Below, one piece after another: positions 7,336-14,543 of a DNA stretch of 24,565 bases. Source of the stretch: Bacillota bacterium (GTDB taxonomy: Bacteria; Bacillota_C; Negativicutes; JAEYSJ01); assembly GCA_023434855.1 (NCBI GenBank), contig JAEYSJ010000254.1, positions 1 through 24,565 on the forward strand. The letters run 5' to 3'. The notes under the pieces were generated by a model. The model saw only the letters and a list, made by a program, of their open reading frames with translations. It had not been told where the DNA came from and did not search any database. How positions within the stretch are numbered: the first letter of the stretch is position 1; each line of letters begins with the position of its first letter. Made by a program: the position numbers and the translations under genes.

Positions 7336-7501
7336 CCTTCCCCACACGTTGAGTTTTGGCACTGCATAACGTAGAGTTAACCCATTCCCTCAGCCACATT
7401 AAGTAAAACCTTAATCCGGTAATACCTGTTCTACCCATTGGCGTCTCTCGACATTTCCGGGCAGTGGCCTGTGTTTATGCAGGAGCCTCACCTAACGAAG
7501 A
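7336..7501 (-). promoter_or_regulatory. M-box (ykoK) Mg2+ riboswitch, proximal copy
   Basis: The minus strand carries the M-box signature blocks: CTTCGTTAGGTGAGGCTCCTG, then CACTGCCCGGAAATGTCGAG, AGACGCCAATGGGT, TTAATGTGGCTGAG, and CAGTGCCAAAACTC, closing with a GAAGG that pairs with the opening CTTC. M-boxes turn Mg2+ transporter genes off when Mg2+ is high. It lies upstream of the NRAMP-related transporter. It shares an identical 84-base core with the distal copy. Confidence 0.93.
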
Positions 7502-7804
7502 ACAATATTTATTTTAGTTTTTGTTAGCATATAATACGATGTTACTTTTTCTTTATGAATACAGTCTTCTTTTTATCTTTTTAAGATTCTATAATCTTAA
7601 AGAAAATAATAAAAGCCTTCCATGACTTGGAAGGCTTTTCTAAGCGCGCGCAAAATAGCTACTACCTTCCCCACTCGTATGAGCTTTGGCACTGCATGAC
7701 GTAGAGTTAAAACCCAATCACTCAGCCACATTAAGTAAAACCTTAATCCGGTAATACCTGTTCTACCCATTGGCGTCTCTCGACATTTCCGGGCAGTGGC
7801 CTGT
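7389..7804 (-). repeat. Direct repeat: identical 84-base M-box cores, 332 bases apart
   Basis: Positions 7389-7472 and 7721-7804 are identical over 84 bases. Similarity continues on both sides into the closing stems, and the terminators also resemble each other. The whole aptamer-plus-terminator unit was apparently duplicated in tandem. Confidence 0.9.
7603..7639 (-). terminator. Expression-platform terminator of the distal M-box
   Basis: A perfect 12-bp stem (AAAAGCCTTCCA with TGGAAGGCTTTT) with a 5-base loop at 7611-7639, followed on the minus strand by ATTATTTT. A second small stem (TTAAGATT/AATCTTAA, 7581-7600) lies just beyond. Confidence 0.88.
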
Positions 7805-7833
7805 ATTCTATGCAGGAGCCTCACCTAACGAAG
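7665..7833 (-). promoter_or_regulatory. M-box (ykoK) Mg2+ riboswitch, distal copy
   Basis: Same blocks as the proximal copy, from CTTCGTTAGG at 7833 to GGGGAAGG near 7665. No gene lies between its terminator and the proximal M-box (about 100 AT-rich bases), so both act on the same downstream transporter unless a second promoter lies between them. Confidence 0.93.
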
Positions 7834-7855
7834 AATTATTCAATTGCTTGTTATT

Positions 7856-7884
7856 AGAATACTACTGCTAAAGGCTAATGTCAA
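7856..7884 (-). promoter_or_regulatory. Sigma-A-type promoter of the Mg2+ operon
   Basis: On the minus strand TTGACA (7879-7884), a 17-base spacer, and TATTCT (7856-7861). The predicted start near 7849 is about 15 bases before the distal M-box, as expected for a riboswitch leader. Confidence 0.8.
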
Positions 7885-8047
7885 TACTAAATTTGTTGTC
7901 AGTCAATTCTTAATTTTAGCTGTTACTGAAGAAATTCATGTAATAACTGATCAATACTATTAATTACGACAATCAATCTCATTAAATCTCTACTTTCCTA
8001 CTCCTAAATTGCATTTTTATTAATTTACCAACACTTACGGTCTTATT

Positions 8048-8246
8048 TTATGACATTAAGTCAGGAAAAAGAGAAGTAATAACTAATGCAATAGTAAGGC
8101 CGACCATGATCATGGTAGTCGACCAGGCAACTATATTGTACCACCTCAACATTTGCGGTAATAATTCCCGGCTCGATAACAGCTAACAGTATGAAAAAGT
8201 TACGCAAAAATTTATTATTATTAATACAATCCATAACATTGCTCAT
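8048..8246 (-). pseudogene. NRAMP-family transporter remnant with a large internal deletion
   Basis: The start (ATG 8246 behind AAGGGGTG) encodes an NRAMP N-terminus: NNNKFLRNFFILLAVIEPGI then ITAN, matching GPGIITAN of the first helix. At about 8152 the homology jumps, with a frame change, to an NRAMP C-terminus: RWYNIVAWSTT, MIMVGLTIALVITSLFPDLM, then TAA at 8048. All helices between are missing, roughly 330 codons. In the first frame translation would end at 8061 after a shifted tail. It overlaps the CBS-gene stop by a few bases in the usual operon arrangement, so the pair was once an operon. It cannot transport. Confidence 0.8.
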
Positions 8247-8251
8247 TATTT

Positions 8252-8758
8252 TCACCCCTTTCGTCCAGCAAGCACATATTGAAAAAATGTTTTAAAGCGA
8301 CTACGACTAGGCATGATCGTTCTTATTAAATCATCAATTGTAATAATTCCAAGCATCTGCCTGTGGTCATTTAATACCGGCAAGGCAAGTAAAGTATACT
8401 TTGCCGCAATACTGACGGCTTTCTTGTAGTCTTCATCGGCGTAAACGCTGCGGATGTTGGTTTGCATTATTTCATCCAGCATAATTTCCGGTTTTGCGAG
8501 AATCGGTTTACGTAGTGATATAACTCCTCGCAATACATTATTTTCATCCAACGCGTAAATATAATAAATCGTTTCAGCCTTATCAGCCAGTTGACGTATT
8601 TGTTCAATTGTCTCCTGTACAGTCAAACTGGCAGGCAAGGAAATATAGCCTGCTGACATTATCAATTTCTTTTGCCGTCCGTGTTGTACCCACGATAATT
8701 GGATATCATTTACCCTAACCAGTTTCGATCCTGCCAGATCAATAATCTGTTTATCCAT
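8252..8758 (-). CDS. CBS-pair protein, probably a shortened MgtE-like accessory protein
   Basis: A 168-residue open frame. Residues 1-20 (DKQIIDLAGSKLVRVNDIQL) match the second part of a PRC-barrel as found in Mg2+-linked PRC/MgtE-N/CBS proteins. From about residue 33 (LIMSAGYISLPASLTV) it matches the two CBS domains of those proteins: AETIYYIYALDENNVLRGVI for the first and YTLLALPVLNDHRQMLGIIT for the second. The segment normally between them, the rest of the PRC and the MgtE-N superhelix, is absent; the first PRC part is also missing and a stop lies just upstream. The ribosome site is weak. Its downstream partner is an NRAMP remnant. CBS pairs bind Mg2+ or adenine nucleotides, but this copy is more likely decaying than active. 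Confidence 0.7.
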   Translation of the reverse strand: MDKQIIDLAGSKLVRVNDIQLSWVQHGRQKKLIMSAGYISLPASLTVQETIEQIRQLADKAETIYYIYALDENNVLRGVISLRKPILAKPEIMLDEIMQTNIRSVYADEDYKKAVSIAAKYTLLALPVLNDHRQMLGIITIDDLIRTIMPSRSRFKTFFQYVLAGRKG

Positions 8759-8870
8759 CAGCCACTTGCCGACTTTAACAATTCCCTATTACTTTAGAGT
8801 TACTATCCCATGGCTAGTTTAGCATTTCCATCCACTCTCTTTTAAAACGCTTACTATTTTTCTACGGACC

Positions 8871-8944
8871 CTAAATGGACAACAAAAGAGCATTGTAAAA
8901 ATGTCTTTTTTTCATTTTACAATGCTCTTTTGTTGTCCATTTAG
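8871..8944. repeat. Perfect 30-bp inverted repeat
   Basis: The arm at 8871-8900 is the exact reverse complement of 8915-8944, with a 14-base loop containing seven T. It lies between two divergent genes (CBS 8758 and FAD oxidase 9049), so neither needs a terminator here. Arms start CTAAATGGACAACAAAAGAG. It could be a small non-autonomous mobile element, an RNA hairpin or a leftover terminator. Confidence 0.85.
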
Positions 8945-9048
8945 TCTTCGGATTGTGCAAATTACCTCTAATCTATTTGCCAAATCACATTTTTGTCTTA
9001 TTAACATATTATAAATATGGAATATACTAATTAAGGAGAATTGTTTAT

Positions 9049-10398
9049 ATGAACCACGGAAAGAAACTCGAATTGACTGGACGTATTGTCTTTCCTGGTG
9101 AGCCGCAATACGATGAAGCCCGTCAGGAGTTTAACACGTTCTTCAACAAATTCCCGCTGGTTATTGTCTTTGCCCAGAGTACGCAGGACGTAATCAACGC
9201 CGTGCGCTGGGCGCGTTTTTGGAAGGTGCCGATCCGCATGCGCTCTGGTCGCCACAACTACGAGGGCTTGTCGGTCGTTGATGATGGCATCGTAATCGAC
9301 GTCAGCGAAATGCATCAGGTGGAGATAGACCACAAGCACGGTACTGTAACTATTCAGACCGGTCTTCGGGACTTAGCCTTATATGAGGTGCTTGGGTCCG
9401 AGGGATTGGTGGTGCCAGGCGGTCTCTGCCCCACCACGGGCATCGCCGGTTTTACTTTAGGCGGCGGCCAGAGTAGTCTGGCCCGGCCGTATGGTCTGAT
9501 TATCGACAACCTGCTTGAGTTGGAGATGGTCGACGCCAACGGCCGCGTCCTCCATGCCAATGCCAACCAACACGCCGATCTTTTCTGGGCTTCACGCGGG
9601 GGTGGCGGCGGCAATTTTGGCATCTGCACCTACTTCCGCTGCCGCACACACCGCATTGACACGGTCGCCTACGCCAATATCGAATGGGACCTGCGGGATC
9701 TGGAGCCGGTATTGCGAACCTGGCAGGACTATACAACCCCCAACGCCAGCGAGCTACTCACTCCCCTCCTTACGATAGCTTCAGGACTGGAGTCATTGCT
9801 GCTAATGCAAGGGGTCTTCCTCGGCTCGGCTAAAGAGCTGCGCCGTCTGCTGCGGCCTTTGCTTCGGGCTGGATCGCCGCAGAAGGTAACTATCGAAGAG
9901 ATGCCCTGGCTTGAGGCTGTAGCCCGGATAGCGGCAACCCAACCGGATTTTCCCGAGCCTTTCAAGAGCGTAGGCCCTTTCGTCAATGAGCTGCTGCCAG
10001 ACAAGGCTATCGCCACAATCCGGCGTTTCATCGACAAACCGCCCACCTCCTCGGTCAGTGTTTTTTTTCACGGCCTGGGCGGGGCGGTGGCCAAGGTACC
10101 AAGTGAGGCTACTGCCTATTTCTACCGCCAGGCCCTGTCCAACATGTCAATCTTTGCCACATGGAGCACGCCTGACGGGGCGGACCCTGGCATCCGCTGG
10201 GTAGAGAAATTCCGCCAGGCGATGCTCCCCTTTACACAAGGCGTTTATGTCAATACACCAGACCTTTCGATAAAGAACTGGCCTAAGGCCTACTATGGCA
10301 GCAACTTTAACCGGCTGACCCAAGTAAAGGCTAAATACGACCCGGAAAACGTCTTCAATTTCCCGCAAAGTATTCCGCCTGCCAACAAAAACAAATAA
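9049..10398 (+). CDS. FAD-linked oxidase, berberine-bridge-enzyme type
   Basis: A 449-residue flavoprotein with an AAGGAGA ribosome site. Residues about 35-205 form the FAD_binding_4 (PCMH) fold: RMRSGRHNYEGLSVVDDGIV, then GGLCPTTGIAGFTLGGGQSS. His69 (SGRHNYEG) and Cys127 (GLCPTTG) stand where BBE-like enzymes attach FAD through both a histidyl and a cysteinyl bond. The C-terminus carries the BBE motif (YYGSNFNRLTQVKAKYDPEN then VFNFPQSIPP). Such enzymes oxidise sugars, alkaloids or other alcohols with O2; the substrate is unknown. There is no signal peptide. The gene is clearly richer in G/C-ending codons than its neighbours and lies between a hairpin and an IS200-like stump, which suggests acquisition by transfer. 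Family is secure, role is not. Confidence 0.92.
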   Translation: MNHGKKLELTGRIVFPGEPQYDEARQEFNTFFNKFPLVIVFAQSTQDVINAVRWARFWKVPIRMRSGRHNYEGLSVVDDGIVIDVSEMHQVEIDHKHGTVTIQTGLRDLALYEVLGSEGLVVPGGLCPTTGIAGFTLGGGQSSLARPYGLIIDNLLELEMVDANGRVLHANANQHADLFWASRGGGGGNFGICTYFRCRTHRIDTVAYANIEWDLRDLEPVLRTWQDYTTPNASELLTPLLTIASGLESLLLMQGVFLGSAKELRRLLRPLLRAGSPQKVTIEEMPWLEAVARIAATQPDFPEPFKSVGPFVNELLPDKAIATIRRFIDKPPTSSVSVFFHGLGGAVAKVPSEATAYFYRQALSNMSIFATWSTPDGADPGIRWVEKFRQAMLPFTQGVYVNTPDLSIKNWPKAYYGSNFNRLTQVKAKYDPENVFNFPQSIPPANKNK

Positions 10399-10406
10399 AC
10401 GGGATT

Positions 10407-10499
10407 GAGCTTACCGTAAATGATTTTTCTTCTAAACTTTGGAGCCCATACTATATGGTACCGACAATTCCAACTAGTATGTTCTTGGCTTGCATCCAT
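10407..10499 (-). mobile_element. IS200/IS605-type TnpA transposase, 5' stump
   Basis: From ATG 10499, behind an AAAGGAG site, about 30 codons read as the N-terminus of an IS200-like Y1 transposase: HTSWNCRYHIVWAPKFRRKI then IYGKL. Homology stops near 10407, a few bases after the FAD-oxidase stop, and the frame then runs antisense into that gene. The HUH and Tyr catalytic parts are missing, so it is inactive. It may mark the border of an inserted segment. Confidence 0.75.
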
Positions 10500-10595
10500 T
10501 CTATCGCTCCTTTGCTGCTTTTCTTGAAGACATAGAAGAAGGCCAGCAACGATTACTAAGTGAGAATTGCCAAGGTTTGTAAGGGAATCAATTAC

Positions 10596-10937
10596 TTAGT
10601 TAATTCTAACATCATGTTTAATCGAATAACCTTTGCCCCATACACACATTTGCTCTAAAATCGGCAAAAGTTCTATAGCATCTCCAGTTAGTGAATATTC
10701 CACTTTAGGCGGAACTTCGGCATAAACCTTTCTATTAATTAGGCCGCATTCTTCTAATTCACGCAATTGCTGAGTCAACATTTTTTGCGTGACCGCACCT
10801 AACTGCTGTCTAATTTCTCCAAATCGCTTTGTACCGTCCTTTAATCCCCATAAAATTGGAATCTTCCATTTACCACCGATCAGATACACAGTTAACTCCA
10901 TTTCACATTTAAACTGAATCTGTTGCAAACTAAGCAT
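10596..10937 (-). CDS. HxlR-family transcriptional regulator
   Basis: A 113-residue protein from ATG 10937, nine bases after AGGAGG; the ATG at 10961 has no ribosome site. It is a winged-helix HxlR/YodB protein: KCEMELTVYLIGGKWKIPIL, then RFGEIRQQLGAVTQKMLTQQ, the LRELEECGLI helix and the wing (VPPKVEYSLT). Cys11 stands before the first helix where HxlR regulators such as YodB and HypR often have their redox- or quinone-sensing cysteine. It is divergent from an Old Yellow Enzyme homologue, with 137 bases between, so it most likely represses that gene and itself until an electrophile or thiol stress appears. Family is firm, inducer is inferred. Confidence 0.93.
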   Translation of the reverse strand: MLSLQQIQFKCEMELTVYLIGGKWKIPILWGLKDGTKRFGEIRQQLGAVTQKMLTQQLRELEECGLINRKVYAEVPPKVEYSLTGDAIELLPILEQMCVWGKGYSIKHDVRIN

Positions 10938-11074
10938 GCTGTATCGCCTCCTATATTCCATTAGTATGAATAAGGGTATTATAGCACAAATAAGTGCGTA
11001 CTTTCCTTAGATTCGAGCCAGTGCTATTATTGTATCATAATTTAATCCATATTAGAGATTGGAGGAAGATAAGC

Positions 11075-12118
11075 ATGAAAACTTTATTTGATGATACTAG
11101 GTTGAACAATATAAAGCTGAAAAACCGGATTATACGTTCTGCTACCTGGGAAGGAATGGCTGACAGCAGAGGCCATTTAACCGACAGACTGCTTCATGTT
11201 TATAAATCGCTGGCTAACGGCGGCGTTGGCTTGATTATTACCGGAGCGACTTTTGTAAGCGCCGACTTCCTGAATTCATCTGCGTGTGCTTCTGGTTATA
11301 TGTCCATTCACGACGATTCATTCATACAAGACTATCGGAGATTAACTGACACCGTTCATAAAGCAAGCTGCCCGATCATACTGCAGCTTGCCTACGTCGG
11401 AAAAGGAGGAGAGAAACAACCTCCTTCCAGCTTTTCTATTAAAGATATTCAACAAATTGTCCAAGAGTTTGGCCAAAGTGCATTCAGAGCAAAACGGGCC
11501 GGATTTGATGGCGTACAAATTCATGCCGCTCATGGATTTTTTTTAAGCCAATTTATCCATCCAACAAAAAATACCCGTCAGGATGAATATGGTGGAAGTT
11601 TAGGCAACCGAACCCGTATTTTACTTGAAATATATGATAAAATCCGCTCACTAACCGGTAATGATTTCTCAATTTTACTTAAAATCGACGGTACAGACCT
11701 GGCCGCAACAAATACTTTGCTCACTTCCAGTCACTATGCCTGCCTACAGCTTGCCCAAAGAGGACTAAATGCCATTGAAGTAAGCGGTGAAACAGGAGTA
11801 GTTATTCCAAGCACTAGTCAATCTTATCCAGAGTCTGTTTTTCGCGATTATGCCGCAAAAATTGCAGAAAAAGTACAAATCCCCATAATATTAGTTGGAT
11901 TAAACAGGACACCGACAGTTATGGAAACCCTGTTAAATACGTCAAACATTACGTACTTTTCTCTCTCTCGGCCTCTAATTAGAGAATCGGATTTGGTGAA
12001 TCAATGGCTAGAAAATCCGACCAAAGCCCCGGCATGTATTTCTTGCAATCAGTGTTTCCATTCCAATGGCAATACTTGCATATTTGTTTCTCCACAAAAT
12101 AATGAAGCAACTGGCTAA
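11075..12118 (+). CDS. Old Yellow Enzyme family NADH:flavin oxidoreductase
   Basis: A 347-residue FMN-binding TIM barrel starting at ATG 11075, behind GGAGG; an earlier in-frame start at 10994 has no ribosome site. Family marks are LKNRIIRSATWEGMAD, IILQLAYVGKGG, the active-site pair His150/His153 in IHAAHGFFLSQFIHP, and DEYGGSLGNRTR. The C-terminus is CISCNQCFHSNGNTC, the short cysteine motif often seen in single-domain clostridial members; four cysteines could hold an Fe-S cluster as in 2,4-dienoyl-CoA reductase relatives, but the NAD(P)H-binding domain of those longer enzymes is absent. It should reduce activated C=C bonds of enones or quinones. The divergent HxlR regulator probably controls it. 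A stem at 12260-12291 may end its transcript. Confidence 0.92.
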   Translation: MKTLFDDTRLNNIKLKNRIIRSATWEGMADSRGHLTDRLLHVYKSLANGGVGLIITGATFVSADFLNSSACASGYMSIHDDSFIQDYRRLTDTVHKASCPIILQLAYVGKGGEKQPPSSFSIKDIQQIVQEFGQSAFRAKRAGFDGVQIHAAHGFFLSQFIHPTKNTRQDEYGGSLGNRTRILLEIYDKIRSLTGNDFSILLKIDGTDLAATNTLLTSSHYACLQLAQRGLNAIEVSGETGVVIPSTSQSYPESVFRDYAAKIAEKVQIPIILVGLNRTPTVMETLLNTSNITYFSLSRPLIRESDLVNQWLENPTKAPACISCNQCFHSNGNTCIFVSPQNNEATG

Positions 12119-12539
12119 TCTTTCAATTTAACCATCTTAATAACTCCCTCAACATACTACAAAAGACGGCTTTCCTTCTATGGTATTTCTTATACCAAAT
12201 GTTTAACAGCCAGCCCTTCTGGCTTGATTTCCACACACCTGCGGTATGCATTAGCTAACGGCTACCTATTCTCACATCAGATTAGGTAGCCTTTCAATGC
12301 CATAGCCTTCCAGAATTGTTATCATATTTATCCCTGCATCCCTGCAACTGTCAATATAATCAGCAAGCGTCCTCTACCATCTAAATGCTTCCTCGCTATC
12401 ATTTAGTGTTAATAATTGCATAGTACACCGTACACCTGCACTCGCAAAAATGGAAGCATTATCTGCATTCGGACTAGTTTATTGTTTTTCATTACCGCTC
12501 AAATTTGGCCATAACCACATTCATCCTATAAAGGCAACT
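12119..12539. other. Non-coding stretch with a decayed minus-strand reading frame
   Basis: No intact gene is seen. A hairpin GGCTACCTA/TAGGTAGCC (12260-12291) followed by TTT may serve as terminator for the OYE gene. On the minus strand 12448 to 12272 reads as protein-like sequence (SAGVRCTMQLLTLNDSEEAF, RW, stop at 12374-12376, RTLADYIDSCRDAGINMITI, LEGYGIERLPNLM, stop). One stop inside otherwise smooth sequence suggests a gene remnant of a family I do not recognise. Confidence 0.35.
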
Positions 12540-12779
12540 ATGGATAAGTTAGAAAAAGAGAAAGCCGATATCCTTATTATGATAAATGAATATCAGAGCA
12601 AGCTGAAATCTGCATCATTAGACAGGTCAATGGTCGTTGCGTATCTTGAAAAGGATATAGCCGCACTAAAAAGCAAAAATCCAGATGACCTAAAGAAGAT
12701 CATCCAGACTTATATTGAAAAAGTAGTTATTTACGAGGAACACGTCGAGGTGCGCCTCGTTCTTTTTGTACATACGATT
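12540..12779 (+). pseudogene. Serine site-specific recombinase, C-terminal remnant
   Basis: From ATG 12540 the frame reads as the coiled-coil and tail of a large serine recombinase: LEKEKADILIMINEYQSKLK, SASLDRSMVVAYLEKDIAAL, then DDLKKIIQTYIEKVVIYEEH and VEVRLVLFVHT. The catalytic resolvase domain, recombinase domain and zinc ribbon are absent, and the preceding 30 codons of the open frame are unrelated. No stop occurs before the frame enters the ssrA 3' end. The stump ends at the tmRNA 3' end, a classic integration target, so it is probably what remains of an excised or eroded element. Confidence 0.65.
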
Positions 12780-13125
12780 GGTGGAGGCGAGGGGAATCGA
12801 ACCCCTGTCCAAAGGAGTCGCTACACAGGCTTCTCCGAGCGCATTCTGTGTTTTAGAATTCGCACCGTTGACGCCCACAGACAGGCTTCGCCGGTGCTAT
12901 CTCGATAAAGTTTCCCAGTCGACCCGCCGAGAATAAGGTCTCAGGTATCCTGCTAATTGACGTCCTATCCTAGGCCGCAGGCAAGCGTAGGTAGAACGTT
13001 AGCATTAAGCTGCTAAAGCGTATTCTTCGTTTGCGTTTACTTAAGGTCCACCGTTTTGACGGGCTGATGGAACCCCGGCTCGCTACCCATGCCACAACTT
13101 CCCCTGTCGAAGCCAGTACGCCCCC
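12779..13125 (-). ncRNA. ssrA: tmRNA (transfer-messenger RNA)
   Basis: A one-piece tmRNA of about 347 nucleotides. The 5' end GGGGGCGTACTGGCTTCGACAG (reading down from 13125) pairs with the 3' end CGCCTCC followed by encoded ACCA (ending 12779) to form the acceptor stem, and GGTTCGATTCCCC gives the T arm. The tag frame at 13034-13005 reads GCA AAC GAA GAA TAC GCT TTA GCA GCT TAA, giving ANEEYALAA, or AANEEYALAA with the alanine carried by the tmRNA. It rescues stalled ribosomes together with SmpB, encoded 1.4 kb away on the same strand, and RNase R degrades the faulty message. I see no T-tailed hairpin just past its 3' end on the minus strand; that end is bordered by the recombinase remnant. 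Confidence 0.97.
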
Positions 13126-13176
13126 GTACTAGAATTTCAACCACGCAAACATAAATATATAACTAAATGTTATATC

Positions 13177-13204
13177 ATTATATCACAGACACTTAGAAAA
13201 GCAA
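13177..13204 (-). promoter_or_regulatory. Likely ssrA promoter
   Basis: On the minus strand TTGCTT (13199-13204), 16 bases, TATAAT (13177-13182). Transcription would start about 45 bases before the mature 5' end, leaving a leader for RNase P to remove. Confidence 0.6.
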
Positions 13205-13326
13205 ACTGCATATTTTATTTCTTTTAACAGCTATCTTGGAAATAAATAAGCTATATTTATTTACCGTCAAATATTGAAGGAAATTACCTTTAACGACCGA
13301 AATATTACTGTTAGAAGGAGTTGATA

Positions 13327-14253
13327 TTGTTGTTTCACCTGAATAACCAAACAACGGGAACATTAATTGTTGCAGCTTCTGCCGCCGGTTTTGCCACTCT
13401 GGCCATTTTTGTAAAGTTTGCCTATCTCGCCGGAGCCAATGTCATTACCATTCTCACTGTCCGTTTTCTTTTAGCGGCCTCGTTTCTTGGATTAATATTG
13501 AAAATGCGCAACATCTCTATGCATGTAAATAAAAAGCTCGCGATCCAGTTATGTTTGATGGGAGTAATAGGTTATGCAAGTATGTCGGCGCTGTTTGCCT
13601 CGTCTTTGCATTATTTGCCTGCATCGCTTTCGGCAATGGTGCTTTATACCTATCCTGCACTAGTCAGTTTACTGTCTTTCGCGGTAGGTGACGAGGATTT
13701 TAGTTGGTCTAAAGGAATGGCTTTAGCTGTCTCTTTTGCCGGACTTTTCCTTGTATTAGGCGTATCCTTTGCCGATGTTCAGCCTGTGGGAATTTTTCTG
13801 GCAATAGGGGCCGCAGTTACTTATGCCTGCTATATTGTTGTTGGCAATAGGGTACTCAAAAATGTCGATCCATTAATTACCACCACTTATGTATGCGCTG
13901 CTGCGGCAATTACTTTTATGATCACCGGCTTCATTATGAATAATATTATCTATACCCTGCCGCTGCAGGGGTGGCTGGCGATTTTAGGTATTGCCGTCTT
14001 CGCAACCCTTATCGGCGTTCTGGGTTTTTTCGCAGGTATGCGCCGTATCGGCGCAACCAATGCGTCAATCATTAGTACGATAGAACCGGTTATTACAGTA
14101 ATATTGTCAGCTATACTTCTTGAAGAAAAAGTAACTTTAACACAAGCCGGCGGCGGTGTGCTAATACTAGCCGGAATCATCGTTTTACAAATATGGGCTG
14201 GCCATAACAGCACCTACCCGGCAGGGCATCCTACAGAAGAAGATGGCTATTAA
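13327..14253 (+). CDS. EamA/DMT-family transporter
   Basis: About 308 residues with ten predicted membrane spans in two repeated EamA halves; the second half begins near VGIFLAIGAAVTYACYIVVG. Typical features are GFATLAIFVKFAYLAGANVI, the loop LRNISMH-like basic turn, ASLHYLPASLSAMVLYTYPA, and near the end ATNASIISTIEPVITVILSA followed by LLEEKVTLTQAGGGVLILAG. The start is not certain: AAGGAG (13315-13320) best serves TTG 13327 or 13330, whereas TTG 13321 is too close. Members export amino acids, metabolites or drugs; the substrate cannot be told. It is the only plus-strand gene within the ssrA-smpB-rnr block and may be an insertion into that order. Confidence 0.9.
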   Translation: MLFHLNNQTTGTLIVAASAAGFATLAIFVKFAYLAGANVITILTVRFLLAASFLGLILKMRNISMHVNKKLAIQLCLMGVIGYASMSALFASSLHYLPASLSAMVLYTYPALVSLLSFAVGDEDFSWSKGMALAVSFAGLFLVLGVSFADVQPVGIFLAIGAAVTYACYIVVGNRVLKNVDPLITTTYVCAAAAITFMITGFIMNNIIYTLPLQGWLAILGIAVFATLIGVLGFFAGMRRIGATNASIISTIEPVITVILSAILLEEKVTLTQAGGGVLILAGIIVLQIWAGHNSTYPAGHPTEEDGY

Positions 14254-14278
14254 GAAAACCGGCAGCTTTGGGACACGC

Positions 14279-14455
14279 TAACCACGGAGGACACAGAGGA
14301 CACGGAGGGTTATTATTAATACTCTTATTCCCCGTGATGTCTTAAGTTTACCGTACTACATTCGTCCACAGTTAAAGTCATATAATATCCTGATCTGATT
14401 GCACGAATATATATTCGTGCCGTTCCACTCCGTGTACTCCGCGTACTCCGTGGTT
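14279..14455. repeat. Intergenic repeat with inverted GAGGACACRGAGG arms and a 20-bp palindrome
   Basis: The left arm (14279-14309, TAACCACGGAGGACACAGAG and so on) recurs inverted at 14426-14455, so the ends can pair. Between them lies a perfect palindrome GCACGAATATATATTCGTGC (14401-14420). A related copy lies at 18731-18776. No coding potential. Confidence 0.75.
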
Positions 14456-14517
14456 CAAAAATGCTAGCACCAGGCTGACAACGACCCAAAAACTTAAACT
14501 TTCTTATACTTTAAGAT

Positions 14518-14543
14518 AAGCAGGCCCTTTGGCCTGCTTTTTT
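14518..14543 (+). terminator. Terminator shared by the EamA gene and smpB
   Basis: AAGCAGGCC/GGCCTGCTT stem with a short loop and a run of T on the plus strand. It is a good plus-strand terminator for the EamA gene; it also lies directly behind the smpB stop on the minus strand. Confidence 0.8.

Noticed and set aside
7597..7824. A 75-codon minus-strand frame
   Set aside because: It lies entirely in the distal M-box and its terminator, which explain the sequence.
9354..10368. Several antisense and out-of-frame open frames
   Set aside because: They are shadows of the GC-rich FAD oxidase gene, where stops are scarce in all frames.
12745..12769. CGAGG/CCTCG hairpin with TTCTTTTT considered as the ssrA terminator
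   Set aside because: The T-run is on the plus strand, so it cannot end the minus-strand tmRNA; it lies inside the recombinase remnant.
12780..12908. Open frame continuing from the recombinase remnant through the tmRNA (GGGEGNRTPVQ...)
   Set aside because: This sequence is the antisense of the tmRNA 3' half; the protein-like run is a by-product of the T-arm sequence.
14279..14310. GAGGACACAGAGGACACGGAGG units considered as a CRISPR array
   Set aside because: The units are about ten bases with no spacers and form an inverted, not direct, arrangement.
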